Below are positions 49,124 to 61,104 of a stretch of 64,000 nt of DNA, one piece after another. A program made the translations under genes and the position numbers. Below the pieces are notes generated by a model that worked only from the letters and a program-made list of their open reading frames with translations, had not been told where the DNA came from and searched no databases. The stretch comes from Paraspadella gotoi (Eukaryota; Chaetognatha). Numbering within the stretch: position 1 is the first letter of the stretch; each line of letters starts with the position of its first letter. Where the stretch lies: contig CM119271.1 of the NCBI GenBank assembly GCA_051294375.1, positions 8,113,788 to 8,177,787 on the forward strand, read 5' to 3'.

Positions 49124-50323
49124 TAAACGGATGTGGTAATATATCGAAGACTGTAGGGAAATATGTAATGAAACAAGAGTTAAGCTTTTTAACATTTCGC
49201 TCAAGATTTTGGACAGGCTATTATGGCTTCGTCCCTCTTACAAAAAAGCAAAACCGCGTACAATCTCTCTCATAGACCAATTTATTCCCAATATCATAGT
49301 TTATCTTGATATGATATACTATGTCTGCCAATATGTAAATATTATTTCGCAATTCTAATTTTCGAAGACAAATCTTTCACGGCCAAACGTCGAGAATCTT
49401 TAAAGATTCAACGCGCGACTTCCGGTAAATATGGGCGTTGCAAGACGTTTGCGTCAGCGTTACTGGGCGTGGCCTTAAAGGCGGCGCTAAATGACGCTCG
49501 AATGGGAGAGGAGAGCAGAGGAGGTTAAGACCGGGGTGGGATAGTAACGTATTATAATATAAGAAAGAAAGGAATATACCACGAATATAATTAATTATAA
49601 TCGTTTTTTAAACAAATTATTTTATGTATAAATTTTCTGTGCGTAAAACCGACGGCGTAGCGCTCTACCGACAGTGACGATTGACGATGTCCGTGTCTCG
49701 TCAGTAACGCTTCGAATAAATCCGAAAATCCCCATCATTGGTCATCGACCTTTTTTTTTTGGTTGTGTTTTAAAATTCAGGACATCGTTTCTGTATATAT
49801 CGAACATCGGAAATCGCCGAGAGACTTTCCTTGCAGTTGGCAGATTTCGAACGCAGGACATCTGCTAGTGGCCATTTGCTTCCGGAAGCGTTGTACGTGC
49901 GAGATGTTGGATTTTTTTGGGAAAAAAGGGAATGAGATGAGGGGAGAGAGCATGAAATGTTGCGTCAAAACGAAGACGAACTGATTTCGAAAAGAAATGA
50001 AACTGGAAACTTTATAGAAAGGTAGAGGAGCTGGTCGTTTGCAAGAGAAGAAGATTTAGAGGAGATAAAGAGGAGGAGGAGGAGGAGGAGGAGGAGGTGA
50101 CTGAGAGACGACTAAGAGGAGACTGTCGGTGACGGCGTCCAATTCGGTCTTTGAACCAAGTAGCAAGTAGTAGATGGCAACCGAGAGTGGCGCCACGAAT
50201 GGCAACGGCGTTGGGAGGAAATAAAAGGTCGGCGCCCGTACCCAAAAGGCGGCAGGCGGCGCCGACAACGCCCACGTGCGTCAGCGTCGAAAACGGCGCG
50301 AAAAAGAATAGAAAAAAAACTGA
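49124..50323. other. flank of U1, no further gene
   Basis: Unrecognised sequence with short frames. It includes a GGGCGTGGCC box at about 49465, a (GGA)n tract at about 50072-50099, and GTGGCGCCACG at about 50190. Confidence 0.5.
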
Positions 50324-50348
50324 NNNNNNNNNNNNNNNNNNNNNNNNN
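50324..50348. other. run of 25 N between the normal and the A-depleted copies
   Basis: The normal copy breaks off here (ending AAAAAAACTGA) and the A-depleted copy begins directly after. Confidence 0.95.
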
Positions 50349-51874
50349 TCTCTTCTCTCCTCTCCTCTCTCTCTCTCCCGTATCCTCTCTCTCTCTCCTC
50401 TCCTTCTCCTCTCTCTCTCTCTCTTCTCTCATCATCTCCTCTCTCTCTCTCTCGCCCTTGGTCCGTTTCCCCGCGCCGCCCTCTCTTTTTTATCTCTCTC
50501 TCCCCGTCCCTTGTCCCTCTCTCTGCTCCCCTTTGGCCTCTCCCCCGCGCCGTGCCTCTTCCGCCATGCCGTTTCCTGGCTGCCGCCGATCTCCCCCCGC
50601 GGCGGCGGCGCCCCGCGGCCGCGTCCGCCTTCCCTCCTCGTCCCGCGCTTTTTCGAGTGCTTCCTGTGCGCCGGGGCCCCTTTCCGCCTCGCGCCCGCGC
50701 GCGCATGGCCGGCGCCGTCTCCCGCCGACTGCGTCGTCCCCGCCCGCGGTCCGTCTCCCGCGCCGGCTGCGGGTGGGCTCTATGGCGCCCGCTTCTGGTG
50801 TCCCCGGGGTGCGGGGGGGGGGTCCGGCTTCGCGTCGGCCGCGCCCGCGCGCTCTCCTCGCCGCGCCGTCTGGCCCGCGGCGGTGGCCGCGCGCCGCCCC
50901 CGCGCGCCGGCGCCGCCCGCTGGCGCTTGTCTTTGGCGCCCCCCGCTGGCCCCCCCCCTGGCGCCCCTGTTCCCTGGCCTGCGTCGTGGCCCCGGCCGTC
51001 TCGCCGCGCTTCTCGTCCGCCTCCCCCGCCGCCCCCGCCCCCGCCTTTCCTGGCCTCGCTTTGTTGCCCGCGGTCGTTCCGCGTCGGGTCCGGTCGCGCG
51101 GGCCCCCGCGCGCCGTTGGGTTTCCCTTCCCGCCCCGCGTTTTTTTTTTTTCCTTTTCCTTTTTTTGTCCGCCGTCTCCCTCTTTTGCGGCGTCCTGTTG
51201 CCGTGCTCCCCCGCGCCCCTCCCGCGTGTGCCCGTCCCTCCCCCCGTCGCCCCTCCCCCGTCTTCCCCACTCCTCTTTTCCGCTTCTTTCCCCTTTGGCC
51301 TTCTTTCCTTTTCCGCTTTCGTTTGTTTCGTCCTCGCTGTCCCGGCCCTTCCCCCTGCCCCTTGCCCGTCCTCCCTTCCTTTCCTCCGTTCTCCGCCCCC
51401 GCCTCCGTTCCTCGTTTCCCCCGGGCCCCGCTCGCCCCTCCCCTTCGTTTGCTCCCCTCCCTCCGGGTCTCCGCCGTCTTTCCCCCGTCCCGCGTTTCCC
51501 GTCGCCTCGCCTGCTTCCGTCCCTCTTGTTTTCTCCGGCCTTTTGTTTTTTTTTTGTTTTTTGTTTGTTTTTTTGTTTTTTTTTCCGGCCTTTTGTTTTT
51601 TTTTCTTTATCCTTTCGTCTCCGCCTCGTTTCGCTCGCCCCTCCCCGCGCGTGCCGCGTGCTCCGCCCCCTTTCTCCGCGCGCCCGCCTTCGCTTTTCGC
51701 GTCCCCCCCGTTTCTTTTTGTTCTCTCTTTCGCCGTTTCGGCGCGGGGCCGCCCCGGCCCGCCGCCTGGGCCGCCTTGTCGGACGCCCGGCCGCCCGCCA
51801 CGCCTCCCGCCCAGCCTGCCCGCCCGCCGTCGGCGCGGCTTGGTGGTGCTTTTCTTTCGCCGCCTCCCCCCTCC

Positions 51875-51906
<32 letters not shown>

Positions 51907-53443
51907 CTCTCTCTCCTCTCTTCTCTCTCGTCTCTTTCTCTCCATCTCTGCTCTCTCTCCCGGTCCCCCCGCCCCTGCCGCCGCGCCCCGCCCGCTGGCC
52001 CGCCCCCTTCCGGTTCTGCCCCGCCGCCCGCCCGGCGTCGGGTTTGGGCCCCCCCCCCGGGCGCCCCCCCGCTCCCGCCCGCCCACCCTCCCCCCGGCTG
52101 CTGGCCGCGCCCCCTGCCGCCGCCCCTGCCCGCCCCCTTCGCGCGCGTTTTGGTTTTCCGGCTTCCGCTCCTTCCCGTTCCCGTTTGCGCTTTCCCGTGC
52201 GCCCCCCCGTCCCTCCTTCCCTCTTGCCTTTCTTTTCTCTTTCCTCCCCGCGCGTTCTGCTTACTGCCCCTTCCGGCCCCGCTTGTTTCCTTGTTCTTCC
52301 TCGCGTATCCCCCTCTTCTCCCTCCTTTCCCCCCCCGTCGCCGCTTTCTGCCTTGCTCCCCCGCCCTCGCCCCTTCCCGCTTCCCTTCTCCCCGCTCTCT
52401 TTGCTCCCGCCTCTTCCCGCTCTCCCTCGCCGGCCCCTGCCCCTCATCCGCGTCCCTCTCTCGTCTCTTTCGTCGCGCCGCGCGTCCTCGTGCGCCCCTC
52501 TCTCCGTCTTTTTCGGTCGGTCTGTCCGGTGGTCTGTCGTTGTCGGCCTCTGTCCCTCGGTCTGTCTCCCTCGCGTTCCCCCTCTCCTTGTCCGCCGCCC
52601 CCCCCCCCCGCCCCTTTCCGCCTCCCCGGCTCCGCCGTTCTGTCTCGTGTCGTCCTGTCCCGTCCTCCCCTGCTCCTCTCCGGTCTGTCGTGTCCCGCCT
52701 TCCCGTCTCTCCGGCGCCCCGCCCGCCCCGCCCGTCCCCGCCCCGTTTCTCCTCCTACCGCGCTTTTCGCTATTCTCATTCCTTTCCTCCCGCTTTTTCC
52801 TCCCTCTCTCCCTTCTCTTTCCTCGCCTTCGCCCCCGCCCCCTTCTGTCGCCCGTCGCTCGCGTTGGTGCGCCCGCGTTTCTTGTTGCTTCGCGCCGTCG
52901 CCCCGGCCCCGCCTTCGGGCCGCGCTTGTGCTATCGTCGTCGTCGTTAGCGTCCTCCGCGGCTGCCGGTGTGCCTTGCCCCCTTCCGTTCGCCGTGGCCG
53001 TCGTTCCCGTGGTCGTCGTCGGTCCGTCGCTCGTGTCGTCCTCGTGTCTTGCTCCTCCCGGCCCGCCGCCCGCCGCCGCCGCCGCCGCCGCCGCCCGCCT
53101 CTCCCGCCGCCCCCCTGGCCCTCCGTTCCTCTTGTTTCGCGCCCGCCTTGCCTTTCTTTTCGTCGTCTGGTTTGTTGTTCCCTTTTGTCTATGGTTTCGT
53201 TTGTTGTCTGGGGCCGCGCGTCCGCGCCCCGCCCGCTCCGCGCCCCGTTTCTCTCGTTGCTTCTTCCCTGTTTGTCTCCTCGCTATATCTCCATCTTTTT
53301 CCCCGCCTTCCGGGCGGCGCCCCTCGCTCCGCGCTGCCCCGCCGCGCGTTTCTGGTCGTAACGTCGTCGTCGTTGTTGTTGTTGTTGTATAGCCGGTTCG
53401 GTTCCTCTCCCCTCCGTCTTGTCTTTCTTCTGCGTTCCCCGCG

Positions 53444-53660
53444 CCGCGCGCGCGCGCGCGCGCGCGCGCGCGCGCGCGCGCGCGCGCGCAGCGCGCCCCG
53501 CCGCGCGCGCGCGCGCGCGCGCCTCTGCGCCGCGCGCGCGCGCGCGCGCGCGCGCGCTCTCTCTCTCTCTCTCTCTCTCCTCGCGCGCGCGCGCGCGCGC
53601 TCGCGCGCGCGCGAGCGCGCGCGCGCGTCGCGCGCCGCCGCGCGCCGACGGCGAGCAGCG
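53444..53660. repeat. (GC)n tracts inside copy B, interpreted as converted (GA)n
   Basis: Alternating GC/CG runs interrupted by (CT)n at about 53566-53579. Under the A-to-C relation these were (GA)n, the commonest microsatellite of the window, while (CT)n is unaffected. The matching part of copy A1 is hidden in its 545-N gap, so this decoding is inferred here. It is directly supported for the tract at 56375-56515, whose partner at 60990-61100 is (GA)n. Confidence 0.75.
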
Positions 53661-54960
53661 CAGCGCGCCTTCCCTTGGCCCGCCTCTCGTTTCCCCCTCG
53701 TCCTCCCGTCCTCCTTACCTCCCGCTCGCTCCGGCCTTCTGTCCCCCACCGGCTTCGCCTTCCTTTTTTGGGGGCGGGGGGGGCGGCGGGGCGCCGCCTC
53801 TTCTTTCGCGTCCGCGTTGCCCCGCCAGTTCTGTTGTCAGTGGTCCGCCGCCGGTGCGGGCGTCTCCGGCGGCGCTGCTGCGGCGGCGGTGCCGGTTCCC
53901 ACGCGCCTGCGCGGCTCCGAGCGGCGCGCGGCGGCGGGCCGTCCCTCCCCCGTGTTGCGGTTCGGGTGCTGCGGCGGTTGTGGCGCGGTCGCGCCCGCGC
54001 GCGGCGCGGGTATCCCTCGCGTGGCGTTTGGTTTTTGCCCGGTCGCTGGTCGGTCGCCCCCCCTGGCCCGTTCCTCCGGGCCGGGTTGCTCCATTCTCTC
54101 TGCCCCCTCGGTGCATGGATTGCGGCCGGTCCGCGTCCTTTTGCTCGTTGCCGCCGGCGGCCCGGCGTCGGGCGGTCTCCGCCGCCACGCTGCGACCCTT
54201 GCGTCGCCGCCCCTGTCCCGCTCGGGCGCCGCCGCTCCGGCCCCCCCCTCCCGCGGCCGCGGGCCGCTCTCGTCCCCGGTGGGCTTGTCGCCCGTGGCCC
54301 CCTGTCCTCCCGGCGCCCCTGCCTGTCCCCCTGCGTCCTCTCCGCTCCCCGTCTCCCTCCCTTCGCCCCCGCTGTGCCTTTCTTCTTTGCCTTCCCTTTC
54401 TCTTTTCGCGCCCGCTGTCGCGCTGTGCTGCTTCACGCCGCCCAGTTTTCCCGCGCCCTTCTCCCCCGTTTCCCGCTCTCTGCACTTCCGCTCTTCCACC
54501 TCCTTTTCCCCTCCCCTTCGCTTCCTCCCTCCTTCTCCTTTTCCTCCATTTTCCCTCCCCTCTTACGCGTCCTCCGCCTCTTCAGCTCTCCGTCCCCTGG
54601 TTCTCTCCCACTTCTTTATCTTCCTGTTACTGATCTTATGCCTCCCCGCCGCCCCCTTTTTCCTGTTCCTTTGTTTCTCCCCGCGCCTCGCTTCCATCGC
54701 TCCTTTCCCTACCCCGCTGTTCTTGGCTTATTTGTGCCCCCCTTCTCTTATCCTCTCCACGTCCCCGCCTTTTTTTTCCCCCTTCCTTGCCCCTCGCTCT
54801 TTCCTCCCCTTCCCCATCCCTCCTTTTCCTTTTTTTTTCCTCTTCCCTTTCCTTCCGTCCCCTTGTTCGGCCCCGTGCCCCGTTGTCCGCGCACTTCCCC
54901 CGCTCTTCTCCCGCCCCCGGCTTCCGGTTCTGTCTCCCCTCACCTTTTGCCCTTTCGGCC

Positions 54961-55123
54961 CTCCTTCCCCTGGCTCCGGGCTCCCTTGCATCCGCACCAG
55001 GCGGTTCCCCCCGGCGAGGCCCCTATCCCTTGCCCTCCAGTGGCTGGCCCTTGCGCTTTCCCCCCCTGTGGGCCCCGGCGCGTCCTTGTGCTCGTGGGGG
55101 TCTGGCGTTCGCGCTCCCCCTCC
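54961..55123 (+). pseudogene. A-depleted counterpart of the U1 snRNA gene
   Basis: Aligned with U1 at 48960 it reads CTCCTTCCCCTGGCTCCGGG for ATACTTACCTGGCTCAGGGG. It then reads GCTTTCCCCCCCTGTGGG for GATTTCCCCAAATGTGGG, and CCTTGTGCTCGTGGGGGTCT for AATTTGTGATAGTGGGGTCT. The 5' splice-site pairing sequence and the Sm site are destroyed by the A-to-C change, so it could not act as U1. It lies 6.0 kb from the intact gene, matching the offset of the whole duplication. Confidence 0.88.
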
Positions 55124-56374
55124 TCCCCGGCTGTGGTCCTCTCTCGCCGGCCGTCTGGGCCCTATTCCTGGCCCCCGTTCCGCTTTTTCACCTTTCGCTC
55201 CCGCTTTGGCCCGGATCTTCGCTTCGTCCCTCTCCCCCACCCCCCCCGCGTCCACTCCTCTCCTCGCCCCCTTTCCTCCCCCTCTCTCTCCGTTTCTCAT
55301 TGCTCTGCTCTCCTCTGTCTGCCCCTCTGTACCTCTTCTTTCGCCCTTTCTCCTTTTTCGCCGCCCCACTCATTTCCCCGGCCCCCCGTCGCGCCTCTTA
55401 TTCCCGCTTCCCGCCGCACTTACCGGTCCCTCTGGGGCGTTGCCCGCCGTTTGCGGTCCGCGTTCCGTTGGCGTGCCTTCCCGGCGGGCGCTCCTGCCCC
55501 AGCCTGGGCTCGGCGGCCGCGGCGGTTCCTGCCCGGGCTGGGCTCGTCCCGTCTATCTCCTCTCCGCCGCCGCCCTCCCACGCCTCTCCTTCCTTCTCCT
55601 CCTTTTTTCCCCCCCTTCTTTTCTGTCATCCCTTTTCTGTGCGTCTCACCCCCGGCCGGCGTCGCAGTCGCGCTCTCCCCGACGTTGCCAGCGCCGCTGT
55701 CCGTGTCGTCGTCCGTCACGCTTCGCCTCCCTCCGCCCCTCCCCTCATATGTCCTCTGGCCCTTTTTTTTTTTGTCGTGTTTTCCCCTCCCGGCCCCGTT
55801 TCTGTCTCCATCTCGGCCCCTCGGCCCTGCCGCGCGCCTTTCCTTGCCGTTGGCCGCTTTCCGAGCCCGCCGGCCCTCTGCTCGTGGCCCTTTTGCTTCG
55901 GCCGCGTTGTTCACTGCGCGCTGTTGGCTTTTTTCGGGGCCCGCCCGGCCTGCGCTGCGGGGCGCGCGCACTGCCCTGATTGCGTCCCCCCGGCCGCCCC
56001 TGCTTTCGCCCCCCCCTACACTGCACCCTTTCCTCGCACCGGTCGCGGCGCTGTCGTTTGCCCGCGCCCCCATTTCCAGCGCGCTCCCGCGGCGGCGGAG
56101 CGGCGGCCGGCCGCGGCGGTGCGAGGCGGCGGCGGTGCCTGACGCGCGCCTCGCGGCCTGGTCGGTGCTGGGGCTCGCGTCCTTCGGTCTTATGCTCCCC
56201 GTCGCCCGTAGTCCTGGCCCCCCGCGCGTGGCGCCCGCCGGCCCCCCGGCGTTTGGCGGCCCTACGTCGGCGGCCCGTCCCCACCGGCGGCGCGCCCCCG
56301 CCCCGATGCCGTCAGCGTCGCCACGGCCGCCCGCTCGCCCACCCTGACCCCCCTGTTCCCCCCCGGCGTGCGCC

Positions 56375-56515
56375 CGAGCGCGCGCGCGCTCCGCGCGCGC
56401 GCGAGCGCGCGAGCGCGAGCGCGCGCGCGCGCGCGAGCGCCGCGCCCGAGCGAGATCGCGCGCGCGCGCGAAGCGCGCGCGCGCAGCGTCGCCGCGCCGC
56501 GCGAGAGCCGCGCGC
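56375..56515. repeat. (GC)n with scattered A, partner of (GA)n at 60990-61100
   Basis: GCGCGAGCGCGCGAGCGCGA-type sequence in which some A survive. The collinear normal sequence is (GA)n. The flanks also match with A read as C (ACTGAAGCCAAATGTC at 60957 against CTGACCCCCCTGTT at 56344). Confidence 0.85.
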
Positions 56516-56590
56516 CGCTGCTCCCGGGTCGCGCGCGACTACCTACTTTCCCAGCCACTTGTGCCACGTCAACAGCCCTGACCTGGCCAT

Positions 56591-57122
56591 GTGTCGAAGA
56601 TAAATTAACTATTTGCTATTTTAAAATACAGCGGCGTGGGAATCAACACTTCCCTGCCCCACTGTCTGTAGTACGATTGCCCATCGAAAGAGTTTAGACT
56701 CACACAACTCCAATCTCTCTTCTCTCTCTCTCTCGTCTCCTCATCTCTCTCTCTCTCTCTCATCTCTCTTCTACCCACTCTCTCTCTCTCCTTCTCTCTC
56801 TCTCATCTCGCATCTCTCTCTCCTCTCTCGGCAATTCTTTGACCGTCGTTTTCCTTTAAAAGAAAAACCCATTCCAACTTCGAAGAAAACGGCGACTTAA
56901 TCGCCTCTTAAAACCTGGTGGGCGAAGGACTAAAACGACAACAATAACAACATCAACAACAACAACGACGCAGCATTCACAAACCAGTTTCCGGTTTTTT
57001 CCCTTTTGTTTTGGTTTCAAAGGGTGAAACTCAATTTTTCGCTCATGCCTCAATCGCTATTCTCTCTTTCTTTTTCTTATCTTCTCTTATTCGACCTTTG
57101 TCTGTCTTCTCTCTCTCTCATC

Positions 57123-57180
<58 letters not shown>

Positions 57181-57715
57181 ACTCTCAGTTTTCCTCTGGT
57201 TCTTCCTCATCTCTTCGTCTTTTTTTCCTTGCTTCATTTTTCCCTCTAATCATTTTTCCGACGGTCAAAGATAGAGAAATTATGTTTTTTTTTTTTTTTT
57301 TTTTTGTTTTTTTTTGGTTTCGTCTGTTTCCATCCTCACCTCATCTCCACACAATTCAATTTCTCTTCTCTTTTTATGCCAATCTAATATATTTTATAAT
57401 TTAGCTAATCTGCTTGCAACATTCGACAGGCTTTTCTTTTTAATTTCTCTATCCATATAATTAACTTTTCTTTCTCTCTTTCTTCTTCTCTATTTTTCTA
57501 CTCTTTTTCTCCCCTCCAATTCTATATATTTACCTTTCTTTTCTCTTTTTTTTTCTTCTCTATTCTTTTATCTCTTCTCTTTCGACTTATCTTTTCTCTC
57601 GCTTGTCATTGTTTCCATTTTTTCACCTCTCCAATCTCACCGAGTCTCGACCGAAGATAATTCTTTCAATCTTGTCTTTTCTCGCTTCGCCTCTTTTCTC
57701 TTTCTTTCTCTCTTC

Positions 57716-57759
<44 letters not shown>

Positions 57760-57779
57760 TCTTCTCTCTCTCTTTCTCG

Positions 57780-57811
<32 letters not shown>

Positions 57812-57866
57812 CTCTCTCTCTCTCTCTCCTCTTCTTCCGGTTGTCTGTTTTCTTCATTCTCTCTTT

Positions 57867-57932
<66 letters not shown>

Positions 57933-59105
57933 CTCATTGTCTCGTTCTCTATCCTTGTTTCAGCTTCTCTTTGCAACGTCACCTCCAAGACAGGGAACGA
58001 GCAAATGCACGACGACGACGACGACGACGACGGACGACGACGGACGTTGACAACGAAGTTGTCTTCCTTCAGATTTTTTTTCCCTTAATCTCTCTCTCTC
58101 TTCTCTTCTCTCTCTCTCTCTCTCTCTCTGCCTCTCTTCACCTCACTCACGCACATCGCCTCGAGCTCTCGTTACTACGAGAACTGATTAGATTTTACTT
58201 TTGGAGAAATCATCGCCAGTTCGCCCTCCCTTTTACCTCCCCCTCCCCCATTCCTCCCGGCCCCCCAACTCCATAATCTTCTTTTTTCCTTTAAATTTTG
58301 TCCGCCCAAAAACTCCTTGCATCATTCTCGTTCATTCCCGACTGCCCCAATTCTTCCTTTCCCCCTTGATAGTATTATAACATCTCTGCGCAAATCTGCT
58401 ACTAAATAATTCCACTTCTTCGTAATTTTAAGTTCGTATTTTAACACCAACTCATTCTTTGCCAAGACCTTTTTTCTCCTCCCCCAAATTTAAAATTCTT
58501 ACCTCACAATCATCTTTATTCCCCAAATCCATTTATTTTTTCATCTGAATCATCTTCCCCACATCTAAATCCTAATTTCCCTCCAACAAATCCAAATCCC
58601 ATCTCTCCAAATCATCTTCCCTTCCCCCAAATCCATTTTTCAATCTATAAAAATCTTCTTCCCTCCCTCCAAATCCCCTCCCACTAAATCCTCATCCCTT
58701 CCCACATCTTCTTACCCTCCTTCCAATTCCCCTTCTCCTATCCCTAAATCTAATTCCCTCCCACCAAATCCGCATCCCCTCCCTCCAAATCCGAATTCCC
58801 TCCCACCAAATCCTCATCCCCTCCCTCCAAATCCTAATTCCCTCCCATCAAATCCTAATCCCTCCAAATCCGAACTCCCTCCCATTAAATCCCCCTCCCT
58901 TCCCACATCCTCTAACCAAATCCTCTTCCTTCTCCCTAAATCCTTCTTCCCATCCTCCCTACCCGACTCCCATCTCTACCCCCACTTTTCCGACACCGAC
59001 CAACCCTCAATTTCCTCCCCCACCCCCTGCACCCCCAGGGGGCGTTCCTAGTAAACAAAAAGAGCGAATCTCTAAGAATTCGCTTGACTTCGAAAATTGG
59101 TTGTG

Positions 59106-59148
<43 letters not shown>

Positions 59149-59332
59149 GATAGGGTAAGGATGGGTTTAAAAACTAATTCAGGTAAGTGTGGTTAGGGGA
59201 ATTTAGTAAAAATGTTCCATTAGGAAATATGGGGCGTTGCAGAAATGTATATTAAGTTAAGGATTGAGTCGAACTGAATGATACTGAAGACGAGGTTGTG
59301 GTAGTTATTATATTTAATACATATTGGAGTGT
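56591..59332 (+). repeat. downstream part of copy B, normal composition
   Basis: From GATAAATTAACTATTTGCTA onwards the duplicate has normal A content and pairs with 61181-63944. Both share (CT)n patches, (AAC)-rich TCAACAACAACAACGACGC, GTTTCGTCTGTTTCC, (GAC)n, a long CCAAATCC-rich pyrimidine stretch (about 58480-58930), GTTCCTAGTAAACAAAAAGA and (GA)n at about 59111-59143. The copies differ by many one-base indels. The CCAAATCC-rich part (58540-58930) is itself an irregular short repeat. No gene is recognised. Confidence 0.9.
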
Positions 59333-60916
<1,584 letters not shown>

Positions 60917-60920
<4 letters not shown>

Positions 60921-61058
60921 CAGCGGTGCGAACGGGCGCGAAAGCTAGAAAAAAAAACTGAAGCCAAATGTCAAAACCAAAGAGGCGGAGAGAGAGAGAG
61001 AGAGAGAGAGAAGAGGAGGAGAGGAAGAGAAGAGAGAGAGAGAGAGGAGGAGAGAGAT

Positions 61059-61104
<46 letters not shown>

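Larger units (their letters stand above)
44430..50323 (+). repeat. normal-composition copy (A1) of a large duplication
   Basis: This segment is ordinary mixed sequence carrying the U1 snRNA gene. It is matched end to end by 50349-56340, where the A residues read C. Example: 45681 TTCTAAGGCCTTTTG against 51531 TTCTCCGGCCTTTTG. Its last 45 bases (GTGCGTCAGCGTCG ... AAAAAAACTGA) reappear at 60917, where the locus continues. A 545-N gap (47591-48135) interrupts it. Open frames here are short and unrecognised. A cluster of GATGGCGCC-like words lies at about 45018-45070. Confidence 0.9.
50349..56590 (+). repeat. A-depleted duplicate (copy B): nearly every A of copy A1 reads C
   Basis: The segment is collinear with 44430-50323 and then 60917-61180. 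Substituting C for A in the normal copy reproduces it, apart from small indels. Examples: 44754 GTGATTAATGTGGAGACG against about 50657 GTGCTTCCTGTGCGCCG; about 49143 CGAAGACTGTAGGGAAATAT against about 55149 CGCCGGCCGTCTGGGCCCTAT; 50168 AGTAGTAGATGGCAACCG-like against GTCGCCCGTAGTCCTGG at about 56203. T, G and C are kept, so the change is one-sided on the + strand. By eye, 60-base lines carry 0-3 A. Long open frames in all three plus frames (for example 50151-52949 and 52968-55979) exist because stop codons need an A. None of these frames should be annotated as protein. Confidence 0.9.

Noticed and set aside
50151-55979. Very long plus-strand open frames of 900-1000 codons, as possible giant proteins
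   Set aside because: They overlap in all three frames, are built from codons without A, and the collinear normal copy at 44.4-50.3 kb has stops in the same places.
50349-56540. Bacterial contamination or a CpG-island isochore as the cause of extreme GC content
   Set aside because: The segment aligns collinearly with the neighbouring normal sequence once A is read as C, including the U1 snRNA gene.
50281-56567. Long minus-strand Arg/Gly/Glu-rich frames as proteins
   Set aside because: They are the complement of the A-depleted segment. The lack of T on that strand also removes stop codons, and no family is recognisable.
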